The notes under the pieces: generated by a model | Told to the model about the DNA's origin: nothing | The model's input: the letters and a program-made list of their open reading frames with translations, nothing else | Databases searched by the model: none | Shown here: positions 52,467 through 61,056 of the stretch, in pieces | Layout of the letters: each line of letters opens with the position of its first letter | Numbering within the stretch: the first letter of the stretch is position 1 | Program-made: the position numbers and the translations under genes | Source of the DNA: an uncultured Oscillospiraceae bacterium | Lineage (GTDB): Bacteria; Bacillota; Clostridia; Oscillospirales; Oscillospiraceae | Assembly (NCBI GenBank): GCA_934597255.1 | Contig: CAKTQV010000002.1 | Coordinates: 210,610-274,609 of the forward strand | DNA length: 64,000 nucleotides | Direction of reading: 5' to 3'

Positions 52467-55235
52467 ATGCAAGAATTGCTCATCAATTCGGTACAGGCCC
52501 TTGAAGATGCAATGCCTGTCATCCGCGCCGCGCAGGAAGAATATGCGACCTTCACCCAGGAGCAGGTCGACGCGATCTGCGAAAAGGCCGCCACCGCTGT
52601 CTCCAAAATGCGCATTCCTCTTGCCAAAATGGCCGTCGAAGAGACCGGCTACGGCATCATGGTGGACAAAGTTACGAAGAACCAGTACGCTTCCGAGCAC
52701 ATCTGGAATTATATGCGGCATGCCAAGACCTGCGGCATTATCGAGGAAAACAAGGCGTTCGGCACCAAGCGCATCGCTTCGCCCAAGGGCGTTATCGCCG
52801 CCATCACGCCGACCACGAACCCCACCTCGACCACGATCTACAAGATCCTTCTTGCACTCAAGACCCGCAACGCGATCATTCTCTCTCCGCATCCCCGCGC
52901 CGTGCAGTGCTCCATCGCCGCCGCGCGCATCATGCGCAACGCCGCCATTGAAGCCGGCATGCCCCCCCACGTCATAAGCTGGATCGCCACGCCGACACTG
53001 GAGATCTCCCCGGTCCTCATGCAGCGGGTCGATTTCATCATGGCCACCGGCGGCGCCGGCATGGTCAACGCCGCCTATTCCTCCGGCACGCCGGCCGTCG
53101 GCGTCGGCCCCGGCAACTGCAACGTCGTCATCGACGAAACGGCCGATCTGCGCATGGCGGTGGAATCCATCATCCACTCCAAGACCTTCGACAACGGCAT
53201 GATCTGCGCCTCCGAGCAGCACATCACCGTTCTTGCCAGCGTGTACGACGAGGTCAAGGCCCTGCTGAAGGACGCGCGCTGCTACTTCCTCAACGACGAG
53301 CAGGCCGAAAAGGTCGCCGGCGTGTTCTTCAACGCCAAGACTCACGGCGTCAACCCGCCCGCCGTCGGCCAGACGGCCGTCCATCTGGCGGAAATGGCCG
53401 GCTTTGAGGTCCCCTACGACACGAAGGTCCTCATTTACGAAACGAACGACACCTCCCACGATAACCCCTGGGCCAACGAAAAGCTCACGACCCTGCTCGG
53501 CATGTTCAAGGCGGAAACGCTCGACGAAGCCTATGACATGTGCTACAAGATGGTGCTCGAGGGCGGCGCCGGCCACTCGGCCGCGCTGTACGTCGATCCC
53601 ACCGAGGAGGAGAAGATCGACCGCTTTGCGATGAAGATGAAGGCCGGGCGCATCATCATCAACCAGCCGTCCGCGTTCGGCGGCCTGGGCGACCTTTACA
53701 ACTTCAACATCGCGCCGTCCCTGACGCTCGGGCCGGGCGCCGTGGGCAACTCCGCCTATATGGGCAACACCAACTACGAGCAGCTCCTTGACATCAAGAC
53801 GCTCACGATGCGCAAGGAGAACATGCTCTGGCTCCAGCTTCCCAAGAAGGTCTACCACAAGACCGGCTGCACGCCCGTCGCGCTCAAGGAAATGAAGGAC
53901 GTTTACAACTTCAAGCGCGCCTTCATCATCACCGACGCAACGCTCTATCAGCTCGGCGCCTGCGACGCGATCATCAACCAGCTGCGCGGCATGGGCATCG
54001 AGACGGCCGAGTTCTTCGACATCCGCGTTGACCCGCAGATCCAGGACGCCATGAAGGGCCTGCCCAAGATGAACGAGTTCGAGCCGGACGTCATCATCGC
54101 CGTCGGCGGCGGCTCCGCCATCGACACCGCGAAGATCATGTGGATCATGTACGAGCATCCCGAGGAAGCCTTCCTCGACATGGCCACCATCTTCCTGGAT
54201 ATCCGCAAGCGTATCCGCTTCTTCCCGCAGATGGGCCAGAAGGCCAAGCTCGTCTGCATCCCCACCACGGCGGGCACCGGCTCGGAATGCACCCCGTTCA
54301 CCATCATTTCCGACGCCAACACCGGCATGAAGTGGCCGCTCATCGGCTATGAGATGATGCCGGAAATGGCCATCATCGATGCGGACAACATGATGTCCCT
54401 GCCGCCGCGCGCCACGCAGGCCTCCGGCTACGACGTTCTGACCCACGCGGTCGAGGCGTATGTCTCCACCTTCGCCACCGAGTACACCAACGGCTTCTGC
54501 AAGGACGCGACCCGCATGGTCTTCGACTATCTGCCCAGAGCGTACCGCTCCGCCTTCAAGGGCGCGAAGGCCGACCCCGTGGCCCGCGAGAAAATGGCGG
54601 ACGCCTCCGCACTGGCCGGCATCGCCTTCGCCAACGCCTTCCTCGGCATCAACCACTCCCTGTCCCACAAGCTCGGCGGCTGGTTCCACATCCCCCACGG
54701 CACGGCCAACGCCCTGCTGTTCCCCTATGTCTGCCGCTTCAACGCCCAGCGTCATCCCTACCACATGGGCACGTTCTCCCAGTACAAGTATCCACAGGCG
54801 TTTGAGCGCTATGTGGAGCTGGGCGAGCTGATCGGCGTCAAGGGCAAGACGGATGAGGAAACGTTTGAAAACTGGATCCACGCGACGGAGCAGCTCAAGA
54901 AGGACGTCGACATCCCCGAGACCATCTGCGATTACCTGTGCCTGGCGCATCCCGAAAAGAGCGCCGAGGACTGGGAGAAGGAATTCCTCGCGGCCGTCGA
55001 CCAGATGTCCGAGTGGGCCTTCCACGACGCCTGCACCGGCTGCAACCCCGTCTATCCCACCATCGGCGAGCTGAAAGCCTGCTATCTCAAGGCTTTCTAC
55101 GGCGACACGAAGTACAAGGAACAGTACGGCGACACGCTGGAAGTCGAAGTGAACCTTCCCACCGATACGCACGCGGCCTACCCCATGGGCCTGTCCGCGG
55201 ACATCGGCCTCGACAAGGTTGGCGGCTTCATCTGA
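52467..55235 (+). CDS. adhE: Bifunctional acetaldehyde-CoA/alcohol dehydrogenase AdhE
   Basis: A 922-residue fermentation enzyme reducing acetyl-CoA to ethanol with two NADH. The N-terminal aldehyde dehydrogenase domain (about 1-440) has the catalytic Cys247 in GMICASEQH. The C-terminal iron alcohol dehydrogenase domain (about 465-900) has VGGGSAIDTAK and the metal ligands Asp/His in DVLTHAVEAYVS, NHSLSHKLGGWFHIPHG. Codons are strongly biased to C-ending forms, suggesting high expression. A degraded copy of the C-terminal domain follows at 55299. Confidence 0.97.
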   Translation: MQELLINSVQALEDAMPVIRAAQEEYATFTQEQVDAICEKAATAVSKMRIPLAKMAVEETGYGIMVDKVTKNQYASEHIWNYMRHAKTCGIIEENKAFGTKRIASPKGVIAAITPTTNPTSTTIYKILLALKTRNAIILSPHPRAVQCSIAAARIMRNAAIEAGMPPHVISWIATPTLEISPVLMQRVDFIMATGGAGMVNAAYSSGTPAVGVGPGNCNVVIDETADLRMAVESIIHSKTFDNGMICASEQHITVLASVYDEVKALLKDARCYFLNDEQAEKVAGVFFNAKTHGVNPPAVGQTAVHLAEMAGFEVPYDTKVLIYETNDTSHDNPWANEKLTTLLGMFKAETLDEAYDMCYKMVLEGGAGHSAALYVDPTEEEKIDRFAMKMKAGRIIINQPSAFGGLGDLYNFNIAPSLTLGPGAVGNSAYMGNTNYEQLLDIKTLTMRKENMLWLQLPKKVYHKTGCTPVALKEMKDVYNFKRAFIITDATLYQLGACDAIINQLRGMGIETAEFFDIRVDPQIQDAMKGLPKMNEFEPDVIIAVGGGSAIDTAKIMWIMYEHPEEAFLDMATIFLDIRKRIRFFPQMGQKAKLVCIPTTAGTGSECTPFTIISDANTGMKWPLIGYEMMPEMAIIDADNMMSLPPRATQASGYDVLTHAVEAYVSTFATEYTNGFCKDATRMVFDYLPRAYRSAFKGAKADPVAREKMADASALAGIAFANAFLGINHSLSHKLGGWFHIPHGTANALLFPYVCRFNAQRHPYHMGTFSQYKYPQAFERYVELGELIGVKGKTDEETFENWIHATEQLKKDVDIPETICDYLCLAHPEKSAEDWEKEFLAAVDQMSEWAFHDACTGCNPVYPTIGELKACYLKAFYGDTKYKEQYGDTLEVEVNLPTDTHAAYPMGLSADIGLDKVGGFI

Positions 55236-55298
55236 TGCGATCGTCCGCGCCGGGAAGCGCCGAAAAGCGTTTCCCGGCCGGAAAGGGAGAATGATATT

Positions 55299-56192
55299 AT
55301 GAAGCATATGCTGAACCTTCCGCGGAAGGTATACTTCCGCGCCGGCTCGCTGTGTGTGGCGCTGCGCGAGCTTCCCGAAATATACGGATGCCGGCGGGCG
55401 TATCTGGTAACGGACACCGCGCTGTACCGCAGCGGGGCCGCCGCCGGCATAAGCGATTTTCTGCATCGGCACGGACTGCGCACGGCGGAGTTTTTCTCAC
55501 TCGACGGAACGGTCACGACGGACGTGGTCGAATCGGCGCTGTCCGGGCTGCGGCTGTTTGAGCCGGACGTTATTCTCGGCTTCGGCGGCGGCGCGTCCAT
55601 GACAGCGGCCAAGGCGCTGTGGCTGCGCTATGAAAATCCGACGCTGACGCTTGCGGAGGCGGCCGCCTCCCCGGAGAAGATCGTCTCCGCCGGAAAGGCA
55701 AAGCTCGTCCTTGTCGCCTCCAATTTCGCCACCGGCGCACAGAACACCCCGTTCTCCGTTCTGGAGGACGAAGCCGGCGCGCCGCTCGTGATCAAGAGCT
55801 TTTCGCTTCTGCCGGAGATCTCGGTCACGGACGCAGATTTCACCGCGGCGCTTACGGCCGGGCAGGTGCGCGCCGGAGCCCGGGCATTGGCCGGACGGAT
55901 CCTGTGCGCTTTTACGGACGAACGCTGCGACGAATTCACGCAGGGCCTTCTCTCCGAGGCTCTGGCTGCCATCGCCGCTTATACCGACACCGCGGCCGAG
56001 GGGAATCCCGCCGCACGCGAGCGGCTCCATAACGCGGGCGCCATCGCCGGCGCCGCGCTCGGAAACGTTCTGGATGCGGCCGATCTTGCCGCCGGGCTGA
56101 CGCCGCCCCGCAGCGGCGAACGGCTCGAAGCGCTCTGTGCGCATCTCGGCTTCGCGTCCCCCGCCGCTCTGTATGAACGGCTGGCGCTCTGA
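55299..56192 (+). CDS. AdhE C-domain-like pseudoenzyme
   Basis: A 297-residue protein aligned to the AdhE alcohol dehydrogenase domain from MLNLPRKVYF (compare LWLQLPKKVYH) through ITDA/VTDTALY, LFEPDVILGFGGGASM and VTDADF. The nucleotide motif DTAK is changed to TAAK, the metal Asp and first His (DVLTH) are replaced by ARALAG, and the HSLSH...HIPHG segment is missing. It should not bind iron or act as a dehydrogenase. GGGAG lies 9 bases before the ATG and the frame is intact, so it is kept as a protein, perhaps binding AdhE filaments. Confidence 0.85.
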   Translation: MKHMLNLPRKVYFRAGSLCVALRELPEIYGCRRAYLVTDTALYRSGAAAGISDFLHRHGLRTAEFFSLDGTVTTDVVESALSGLRLFEPDVILGFGGGASMTAAKALWLRYENPTLTLAEAAASPEKIVSAGKAKLVLVASNFATGAQNTPFSVLEDEAGAPLVIKSFSLLPEISVTDADFTAALTAGQVRAGARALAGRILCAFTDERCDEFTQGLLSEALAAIAAYTDTAAEGNPAARERLHNAGAIAGAALGNVLDAADLAAGLTPPRSGERLEALCAHLGFASPAALYERLAL

Positions 56193-56215
56193 TCCTTTCA
56201 TACACCAAAAAGCGC

Positions 56216-56248
56216 AGGTGCGCCGGTCAAGGAACCGGCGCACTTCTT
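56216..56248. terminator. Bidirectional terminator between adhE operon and cotJ operon
   Basis: A 10-bp stem GTGCGCCGGT/ACCGGCGCAC (56218-56227 with 56234-56243) between convergent genes; plus-strand tail CTTCTTTC, minus-strand tail GCTTTTTGG. Confidence 0.75.
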
Positions 56249-56259
56249 TCATGCTCGGA

Positions 56260-56856
56260 TCAGCGGTCGAAGGACGGGTTCATGACGTACACGTTCTTGC
56301 TGTCGAGCCGCTCCGTCGCCAGGCGCAGGGCCTCGCCGAAGCGCTGGTAATGAACGACCTCGCGCTCTCGCAGGAAGCGTATCGCGTCGATCACATCCGG
56401 ATCGTCGCACATGCGAAGAATGTTGTCGTAGGTAAGGCGCGCCTTCTGCTCGGCCGCCAGATTTTCCGTCAGATCTGCGATCATGTCGCCGCTGACGGAG
56501 AGCGTCGCCGCGGAAAACGGCGTCCCGGAGGCCGCCTGCGGATAAACACCGGCGGTGTGATCGACAAAGTATTCGGAGAAGCCCTGCTTCTTCACATCCT
56601 CCACCGTCATGTTCCGCGTGAGCTGATAGACGATGGTACCTACCATTTCAAGGTGCCCAAGCTCCTCCGTGCCGATGTCGGTCAGTGTGGCCTTCAGTTC
56701 GGGGTACGGCATGGAATAGCGCTGGCTCAGATAGCGCAGCGACGCCCCCAGCTCGCCGTGCGGCCCGCCATACTGGCTGATGATGTATTTTGCCATGGCG
56801 GGGTTGCAGTTTTTGATCCTCACCGGATATTGCAGACGCTTTTCATAGACAAACAT
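56260..56856 (-). CDS. cotJC: Spore coat protein CotJC (manganese-catalase family)
   Basis: A 198-residue ferritin-like protein. Metal ligands of the manganese-catalase fold are in QYGGPHGELGASLRYL, IGTEELGHLEMVG and LREREVVHYQRFGEAL (Glu/His pairs). CotJC is made in the mother cell and deposited in the inner coat. Its ATG follows the CotJAB stop with no gap. Confidence 0.95.
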   Translation of the reverse strand: MFVYEKRLQYPVRIKNCNPAMAKYIISQYGGPHGELGASLRYLSQRYSMPYPELKATLTDIGTEELGHLEMVGTIVYQLTRNMTVEDVKKQGFSEYFVDHTAGVYPQAASGTPFSAATLSVSGDMIADLTENLAAEQKARLTYDNILRMCDDPDVIDAIRFLREREVVHYQRFGEALRLATERLDSKNVYVMNPSFDR

Positions 56857-57294
56857 TTATTTCCGCTCCCTTCCGCCGTTCTCCCAGGGCCACGGATCGT
56901 TGACCCAGCTCCAGCACTCGCAGCCGGTCATATCCGCGACCGTCACCGGCCCGTACAGCTCCACATAGCGCGCACGCGCCGTCTTTTCCATGGCGGCAAA
57001 GTTTTTCCAGGCCGCGAACGCCTCGGCGTCGTCCTTGTGGGTGTCGAGATACAGCGTCAGCTCGTGGCACACAAAGCTCAGCGCCGCCAGCTCGTTCATC
57101 GGCGTGCGCGGAAGCGGTTTGTCGGCCACATAATTCATAAAGGGCAGATCGAGCCCGGGAAACAGCGTTCCTCTCGCCAGCGCTTCGCTCTGGTCATAGG
57201 CCGGCTCGCTGGCGCCCTGCATGGGCACAACGGCCAGCGCCAGAGGCGCGCACATGGGCTGCTCGCCCTGTTTATAGGTACAGGTATTTTCCAT
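56857..57294 (-). CDS. Fused CotJA-CotJB spore coat protein
   Basis: A 145-residue protein. Residues about 14-55 match CotJA (CAPLALAVVPMQ, SEALARGTLFPGLDLPF), and residues about 65-140 match CotJB (LAALSFVCHELTLYLDTHKD, PVTVADMTGCECWSWVNDPW). In Bacillus these are two genes; here one frame spans both without a stop. The start is taken as ATG 57294; a TTG at 57300, 6 bases after GGGGG, is an alternative. Confidence 0.88.
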   Translation of the reverse strand: MENTCTYKQGEQPMCAPLALAVVPMQGASEPAYDQSEALARGTLFPGLDLPFMNYVADKPLPRTPMNELAALSFVCHELTLYLDTHKDDAEAFAAWKNFAAMEKTARARYVELYGPVTVADMTGCECWSWVNDPWPWENGGRERK

Positions 57295-57321
57295 TGACAA
57301 AAGAATCCCCCTTTGCATTCC

Positions 57322-57349
57322 ATACTATGCCGGGAGACGCTTTCGTGAT
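57322..57349 (-). promoter_or_regulatory. Possible mother-cell sigma (E/K) promoter of cotJ
   Basis: Minus strand CATAGTAT fits the CATAnnnT -10 of sigma-E/K; ATCAC lies 15 bases upstream. cotJ is sigma-E dependent in Bacillus. Confidence 0.35.
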
Positions 57350-57365
57350 AAAATATATAAAATTC

Positions 57366-57394
57366 TTTACAGATCGGTTTCGACATATTATAAT
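57366..57394 (+). promoter_or_regulatory. Promoter of degV
   Basis: TTTACA, 17-base spacer, TATAAT (perfect -10), about 42 bases before the degV start, with GGAGGACGGCTACC as ribosome site. Confidence 0.7.
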
Positions 57395-57435
57395 AGACCC
57401 GCTGCGCATCAATCCATCATCGGAGGACGGCTACC

Positions 57436-58272
57436 ATGAAGATAAAAATCAGCGCTGACAGCACCTGCGACCTTTCCCAGGACCTTATCGACCGCTGGAA
57501 CATCGGCATCACACCGCTTTACATCAATATCGGAGACGACTGCATTCAGGACGTCGGCATCAACACCGAGGATCTTTTCGCCAAGGTGGACGCCGGCCTT
57601 CCCTGCTCCACCGCCGCCGTGAATGTGCAGGACTACATCGACGTGTTCAGCGAATGGCTGAAGGAATACGACGCCATCGTGCATTTCACGATCTCAAGCG
57701 ACATGTCCTCGTGCTATCAGAACGCCTGCATCGCCGCGGCGGAGCTGGGCAGCGTCTACGTCGTGGACAGCCGCAGTCTCTCCTCCGGCATCGGCCATCT
57801 GGCGCTGGACGCGGCGGAAATGGCCGCCGAGGGTGTGGACGCCGCCACGATCAAGGATCGGCTTGACGAGCGCAAGCAGAAGCTGGACGTCAGCTTCGTG
57901 CTGGAAACGCTGGAATATATGCGCCGGGGCGGACGCTGCTCATCCGTGCAGGCGTTTGGCGCCAATCTTCTCAAGCTGCGCCCCTGCATCCAGGTAAGCG
58001 AGGGGAAAATGGGCGTGGCCAAAAAATTCCGCGGCAAGATCGTTTCCTGCTATCTGGATTATATCCACGACAAGCTCTCCGACCCGGAGACCGTCGATCC
58101 CCGCCGCATCTTCATCACCGATTCCGGTCTTCCCGAGGATGTGCGGGACGAGCTGGAAGCCGAGCTGCGGCGCATTATCCCCTTTGAGCACATTTACCGC
58201 ACGCACGCCGGCTTCACCATCTCCTGCCATTGCGGCCCCGGCTGCATGGGCATCCTCTTTTTCCGCAAATAA
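57436..58272 (+). CDS. DegV family fatty-acid-binding protein
   Basis: A 278-residue DegV/FakB protein. ISADSTCDLSQDLI at the N-terminus, PCSTAAVNVQDY, FTISSDMSSCYQNA, VDSRSLSSGIGHL and the C-terminal HCGPGCMGILFF are family motifs. FakB proteins hold a fatty acid for phosphorylation by FakA; no fakA is near, so the partner must be elsewhere. It stands alone between a strong promoter and a terminator. Confidence 0.92.
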   Translation: MKIKISADSTCDLSQDLIDRWNIGITPLYINIGDDCIQDVGINTEDLFAKVDAGLPCSTAAVNVQDYIDVFSEWLKEYDAIVHFTISSDMSSCYQNACIAAAELGSVYVVDSRSLSSGIGHLALDAAEMAAEGVDAATIKDRLDERKQKLDVSFVLETLEYMRRGGRCSSVQAFGANLLKLRPCIQVSEGKMGVAKKFRGKIVSCYLDYIHDKLSDPETVDPRRIFITDSGLPEDVRDELEAELRRIIPFEHIYRTHAGFTISCHCGPGCMGILFFRK

Positions 58273-58287
58273 ATCCCCAGGGAATAC

Positions 58288-58326
58288 AGGACCCCGCTTT
58301 CCGGATCGGAAAGCGGGGTCCTGCTT
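58288..58326. terminator. Bidirectional terminator after degV
   Basis: A 15-bp perfect stem (58288-58302 with 58308-58322) between convergent genes; GCTTTTATT follows on the plus strand. Confidence 0.9.
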
Positions 58327-58339
58327 TTATTGCTTGCTT

Positions 58340-60088
58340 TTATTTGTTTTCTTCGCTGCCGGCCGGGTTCTCCCCTGCGGCGGCGCGCTTCGCGGCTTCT
58401 TCTTCCTCCAGCTTCCGATAGGCCACCTTTCCGACCAGCGTCTTGGGCAACTCGTCCCGGAATTCCAGTTCCTTCGGCATCGCGTATTTGGCGATGTGCT
58501 TCTCCGCGTAGGCCATGATGGCCCCGCGCGTTTCCTCGTTCTGCGGCACGCCCGGCTGAAGCACAACGAACACCTTCGGCCGCGCCATGCGATAGGAATC
58601 CGGCACGCCGATCACGCAGCTCATAAGCACATACTCGTTCGCATCAAAAATATTCTCCAGCTGCGCCGGATAAATGTTGTAGCCGGAGGAGATTATCATG
58701 CGCTTGGAGCGCCCGCGGAAATAGATGAAGCCCTCCTCGTCCATCACGCCGAGGTCGCCGGTATAGACCCAGGTCAGCCCGTCCGCGTGCGTGCGGAGCG
58801 TCTGCGCCGTTTCCTCGGGATGATTGATATACTCCTTCATGACCGTCGGCCCGGCCAGAAGGATCTCGCCCTCCTCGCCATAGGGCAGCTCCCGATCCGT
58901 TCCCGGCTCCACGATCTTGATATAGGTATCCGGGAACGGAAGCCCGATGCTCCCCTCCTTGAACATATGCGGCGGCGTGAGGCAGCAGGCCGTGACCGTC
59001 TCCGTCGTTCCGTAGCCCTCGCGGACCTGAATGGTCGCGTGATGATCGTACAGGAAGCGGTCGAATTTCTTCTTCAGCTCCACCGACAGACTGTCGCCGC
59101 CGGAGAAAACGCCCTTAAGACAGGACAGATCGGCCCCGTCCATGCTCGGCAGACGCAGCAGCGCCTCGTACAGCGTCGGGACGCCGGCAATGAAGTTGCA
59201 CTTGTATTTCGTGATCTGCTTGGCGTAGCTCTGCGCCGTGAATCTCGGAATAAGGATGCAGCGTCCGCCGTTGTAGAGCATCGAATGGATGCAGACGCCC
59301 AGCCCAAAGCCGTGGAACAGCGGCATGGCCGACAGCATGCGGTCGCCGGGGCGGAACATGGGATTGACGGCAATGATCTGCTGGGCCAGCGCGTTGAAAT
59401 TCCGGTTCGTCAGCAAAATTCCCTTGGTCGTGCCGGTCGTGCCGCCGGAATACAGAATGGCGGCAGGATCGTCGCCCGTGCGCTTGACCTTGTATTTCCA
59501 GAAGCAGTGCCGTCCCAGGCGGATGAAGTCGTCCCACATAATGACGGGCGCATCCTCGGGTATCTTCTGTATCTTCCGCCCCTCCGTGAGCATGTAGCCC
59601 GCGCGGATGGGCTTGGACAGCGCGTCGCGGATGCGCGCGATGACAATGTTGATAACGCAGGTATTTTCGCGGATGGCCTCAAATTTGTTGTAAAACTGGT
59701 CGAGCGTGACCACCGTGGTCGACTCGGACTCGTTGATGTAAAACTCAAGCTCCTTCTCGCTCGACAGCGGGTGCACCATGTTGGCCACCGCGCCGACAAG
59801 GTTGACCGCATAGAACATATAAATGGCCTGCGGGCAGTTCGGCATGGCGATCGTGACCCGGTCGTTCTCGCGCACGCCGATCGTGCGCAGACTGCGGGCG
59901 CACTTTTCGATCTTCTCCACCATCTCCCGGTAGGTGGTCGACTTGCCCATGAAGTCAAATGCAATGTATTTCGGGTACAGCCGGCTCATCTTCTCCAGCC
60001 CTTCAAACATCGAGCCGTCAAAGTAATCCAGCGTGAACGGCATCTCGCCCAGATGCTCCTTCCACGGAGTCTTGCAGGTAATGGCCAT
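58340..60088 (-). CDS. AMP-binding acyl-CoA/acid ligase
   Basis: A 582-residue ANL-superfamily ligase. P-loop-like LYSGGTTGTTKGILLTN, EGYGTTETVTACCL, YTGDLGVMDEEGFIYFRGR and the C-terminal catalytic Lys in LPKTLVGKVAYRKL are all intact. It activates a carboxylic acid as acyl-AMP and joins it to CoA; the acid is not clear from sequence, probably medium or long chain. The ATG shares its A with the stop of the upstream acyltransferase-like gene, so the two are tightly coupled. Confidence 0.9.
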   Translation of the reverse strand: MAITCKTPWKEHLGEMPFTLDYFDGSMFEGLEKMSRLYPKYIAFDFMGKSTTYREMVEKIEKCARSLRTIGVRENDRVTIAMPNCPQAIYMFYAVNLVGAVANMVHPLSSEKELEFYINESESTTVVTLDQFYNKFEAIRENTCVINIVIARIRDALSKPIRAGYMLTEGRKIQKIPEDAPVIMWDDFIRLGRHCFWKYKVKRTGDDPAAILYSGGTTGTTKGILLTNRNFNALAQQIIAVNPMFRPGDRMLSAMPLFHGFGLGVCIHSMLYNGGRCILIPRFTAQSYAKQITKYKCNFIAGVPTLYEALLRLPSMDGADLSCLKGVFSGGDSLSVELKKKFDRFLYDHHATIQVREGYGTTETVTACCLTPPHMFKEGSIGLPFPDTYIKIVEPGTDRELPYGEEGEILLAGPTVMKEYINHPEETAQTLRTHADGLTWVYTGDLGVMDEEGFIYFRGRSKRMIISSGYNIYPAQLENIFDANEYVLMSCVIGVPDSYRMARPKVFVVLQPGVPQNEETRGAIMAYAEKHIAKYAMPKELEFRDELPKTLVGKVAYRKLEEEEAAKRAAAGENPAGSEENK

Positions 60089-60960
60089 CAGTATTCGACC
60101 TCCTCGTTCAGCGGCTTGTCCAGCAGCTCCGGATTTTCCATCAGACGGCGCAGCAGACGCATGCTCTTGGAATAATAGTAGCCGTCCGCCAGGCGCTCGT
60201 CGATCGTCAGACCAAGATCGACCGTCGGCCGCATGGTCACGCCGCCCTCGTCGTCAAACACGGGCGTTTTCCGGATCTCCCCGATCAAACAGATCATGGA
60301 GCAGGTACCCCAGTTCGTCAGATGGTGATAACCGCTCTTGAGCTTGATCGAGCCGAGATTGGACAGCACGCAGGATGAATAATACGGGTCCGTGGCGATC
60401 ATGTCCTTCGGCACCCAGCCGTGCCGGTCCAGGAACATGATGAAGCGAACGGCAGCCTTTCCCAGCCAGCGCGGCAGCTTGTTGAGAATGTCCATATTCT
60501 CCGTGGACGAGTCTACCTTCTCACTCCGGCAGGAAGACACCTGCGCATATATTTTTTCGTGGATGCTGTCGATCGTATCCGTGGGCTCGGTGTGCAGGAA
60601 GGCCAGCGCTTCCGCGCCCTTGTCGGAGAATATCTTTTTCACGACGAACGACGCCGAAACCTCGTTTCTCTGATAGAAATTCGAGTTGACGATGAAGCGG
60701 TTCATCTTCGGGCGCAGCGTCAGAACCTTGACGATGGCGGTGACGATGAGCTGAAACACGTTATATTTATATACCGGGTCGCCCGCGTTCTTCCTCTCCA
60801 GATAGGCGTAGGCGTTGGTCAGGTCGATGCGTTCGGATATAAACGCCTCGTTGTCGCAGCGGTTCGGGTAGATGATGCCGGTGATAAAATGGAGCGAATC
60901 CAGCTCGCGCAGCAGCACGCCGTCCCGTCTGTCGCCGGGACGTTTTCTCTTTTTTTCCAT
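60088..60960 (-). CDS. E2/CAT-like acyltransferase fold protein
   Basis: A 290-residue protein resembling the catalytic domain of 2-oxoacid dehydrogenase E2 and chloramphenicol acetyltransferases: ERIDLTNAYAYLERKN, FSAS-like NEVSASFVVKKIF and C-terminal LTIDERLADGYYYSKSM. No lipoyl domain is present. In active enzymes the last motif is HxxxDG; here Glu replaces His, so normal acyl transfer is doubtful. It is the first gene of an operon with the acyl-CoA ligase, suggesting an acyl-CoA-linked role. Confidence 0.8.
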   Translation of the reverse strand: MEKKRKRPGDRRDGVLLRELDSLHFITGIIYPNRCDNEAFISERIDLTNAYAYLERKNAGDPVYKYNVFQLIVTAIVKVLTLRPKMNRFIVNSNFYQRNEVSASFVVKKIFSDKGAEALAFLHTEPTDTIDSIHEKIYAQVSSCRSEKVDSSTENMDILNKLPRWLGKAAVRFIMFLDRHGWVPKDMIATDPYYSSCVLSNLGSIKLKSGYHHLTNWGTCSMICLIGEIRKTPVFDDEGGVTMRPTVDLGLTIDERLADGYYYSKSMRLLRRLMENPELLDKPLNEEVEY

Positions 60961-60994
60961 AACGGCTCCTTTTCTGCGCCTATCGCGCTTGTCT

Positions 60995-61023
60995 ATAATA
61001 AGCCCTTTATATCAATTTTTCAA
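60995..61023 (-). promoter_or_regulatory. Promoter of the E2-like/ligase operon
   Basis: Minus strand TTGAAA, 17-base spacer, TATTAT; the transcript carries AAAGGAGCC before the first ATG. Confidence 0.65.
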
Positions 61024-61056
61024 TATTTTTCGGCGCATTTGTCAAAAAAACGTCTT

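Noticed and set aside
52422..55472. A 1016-codon open frame on the minus strand opposite adhE
   Set aside because: It mirrors the third-position C bias of adhE; its translation is low-complexity Gly/Val/Asp/His with no domain and no ribosome site.
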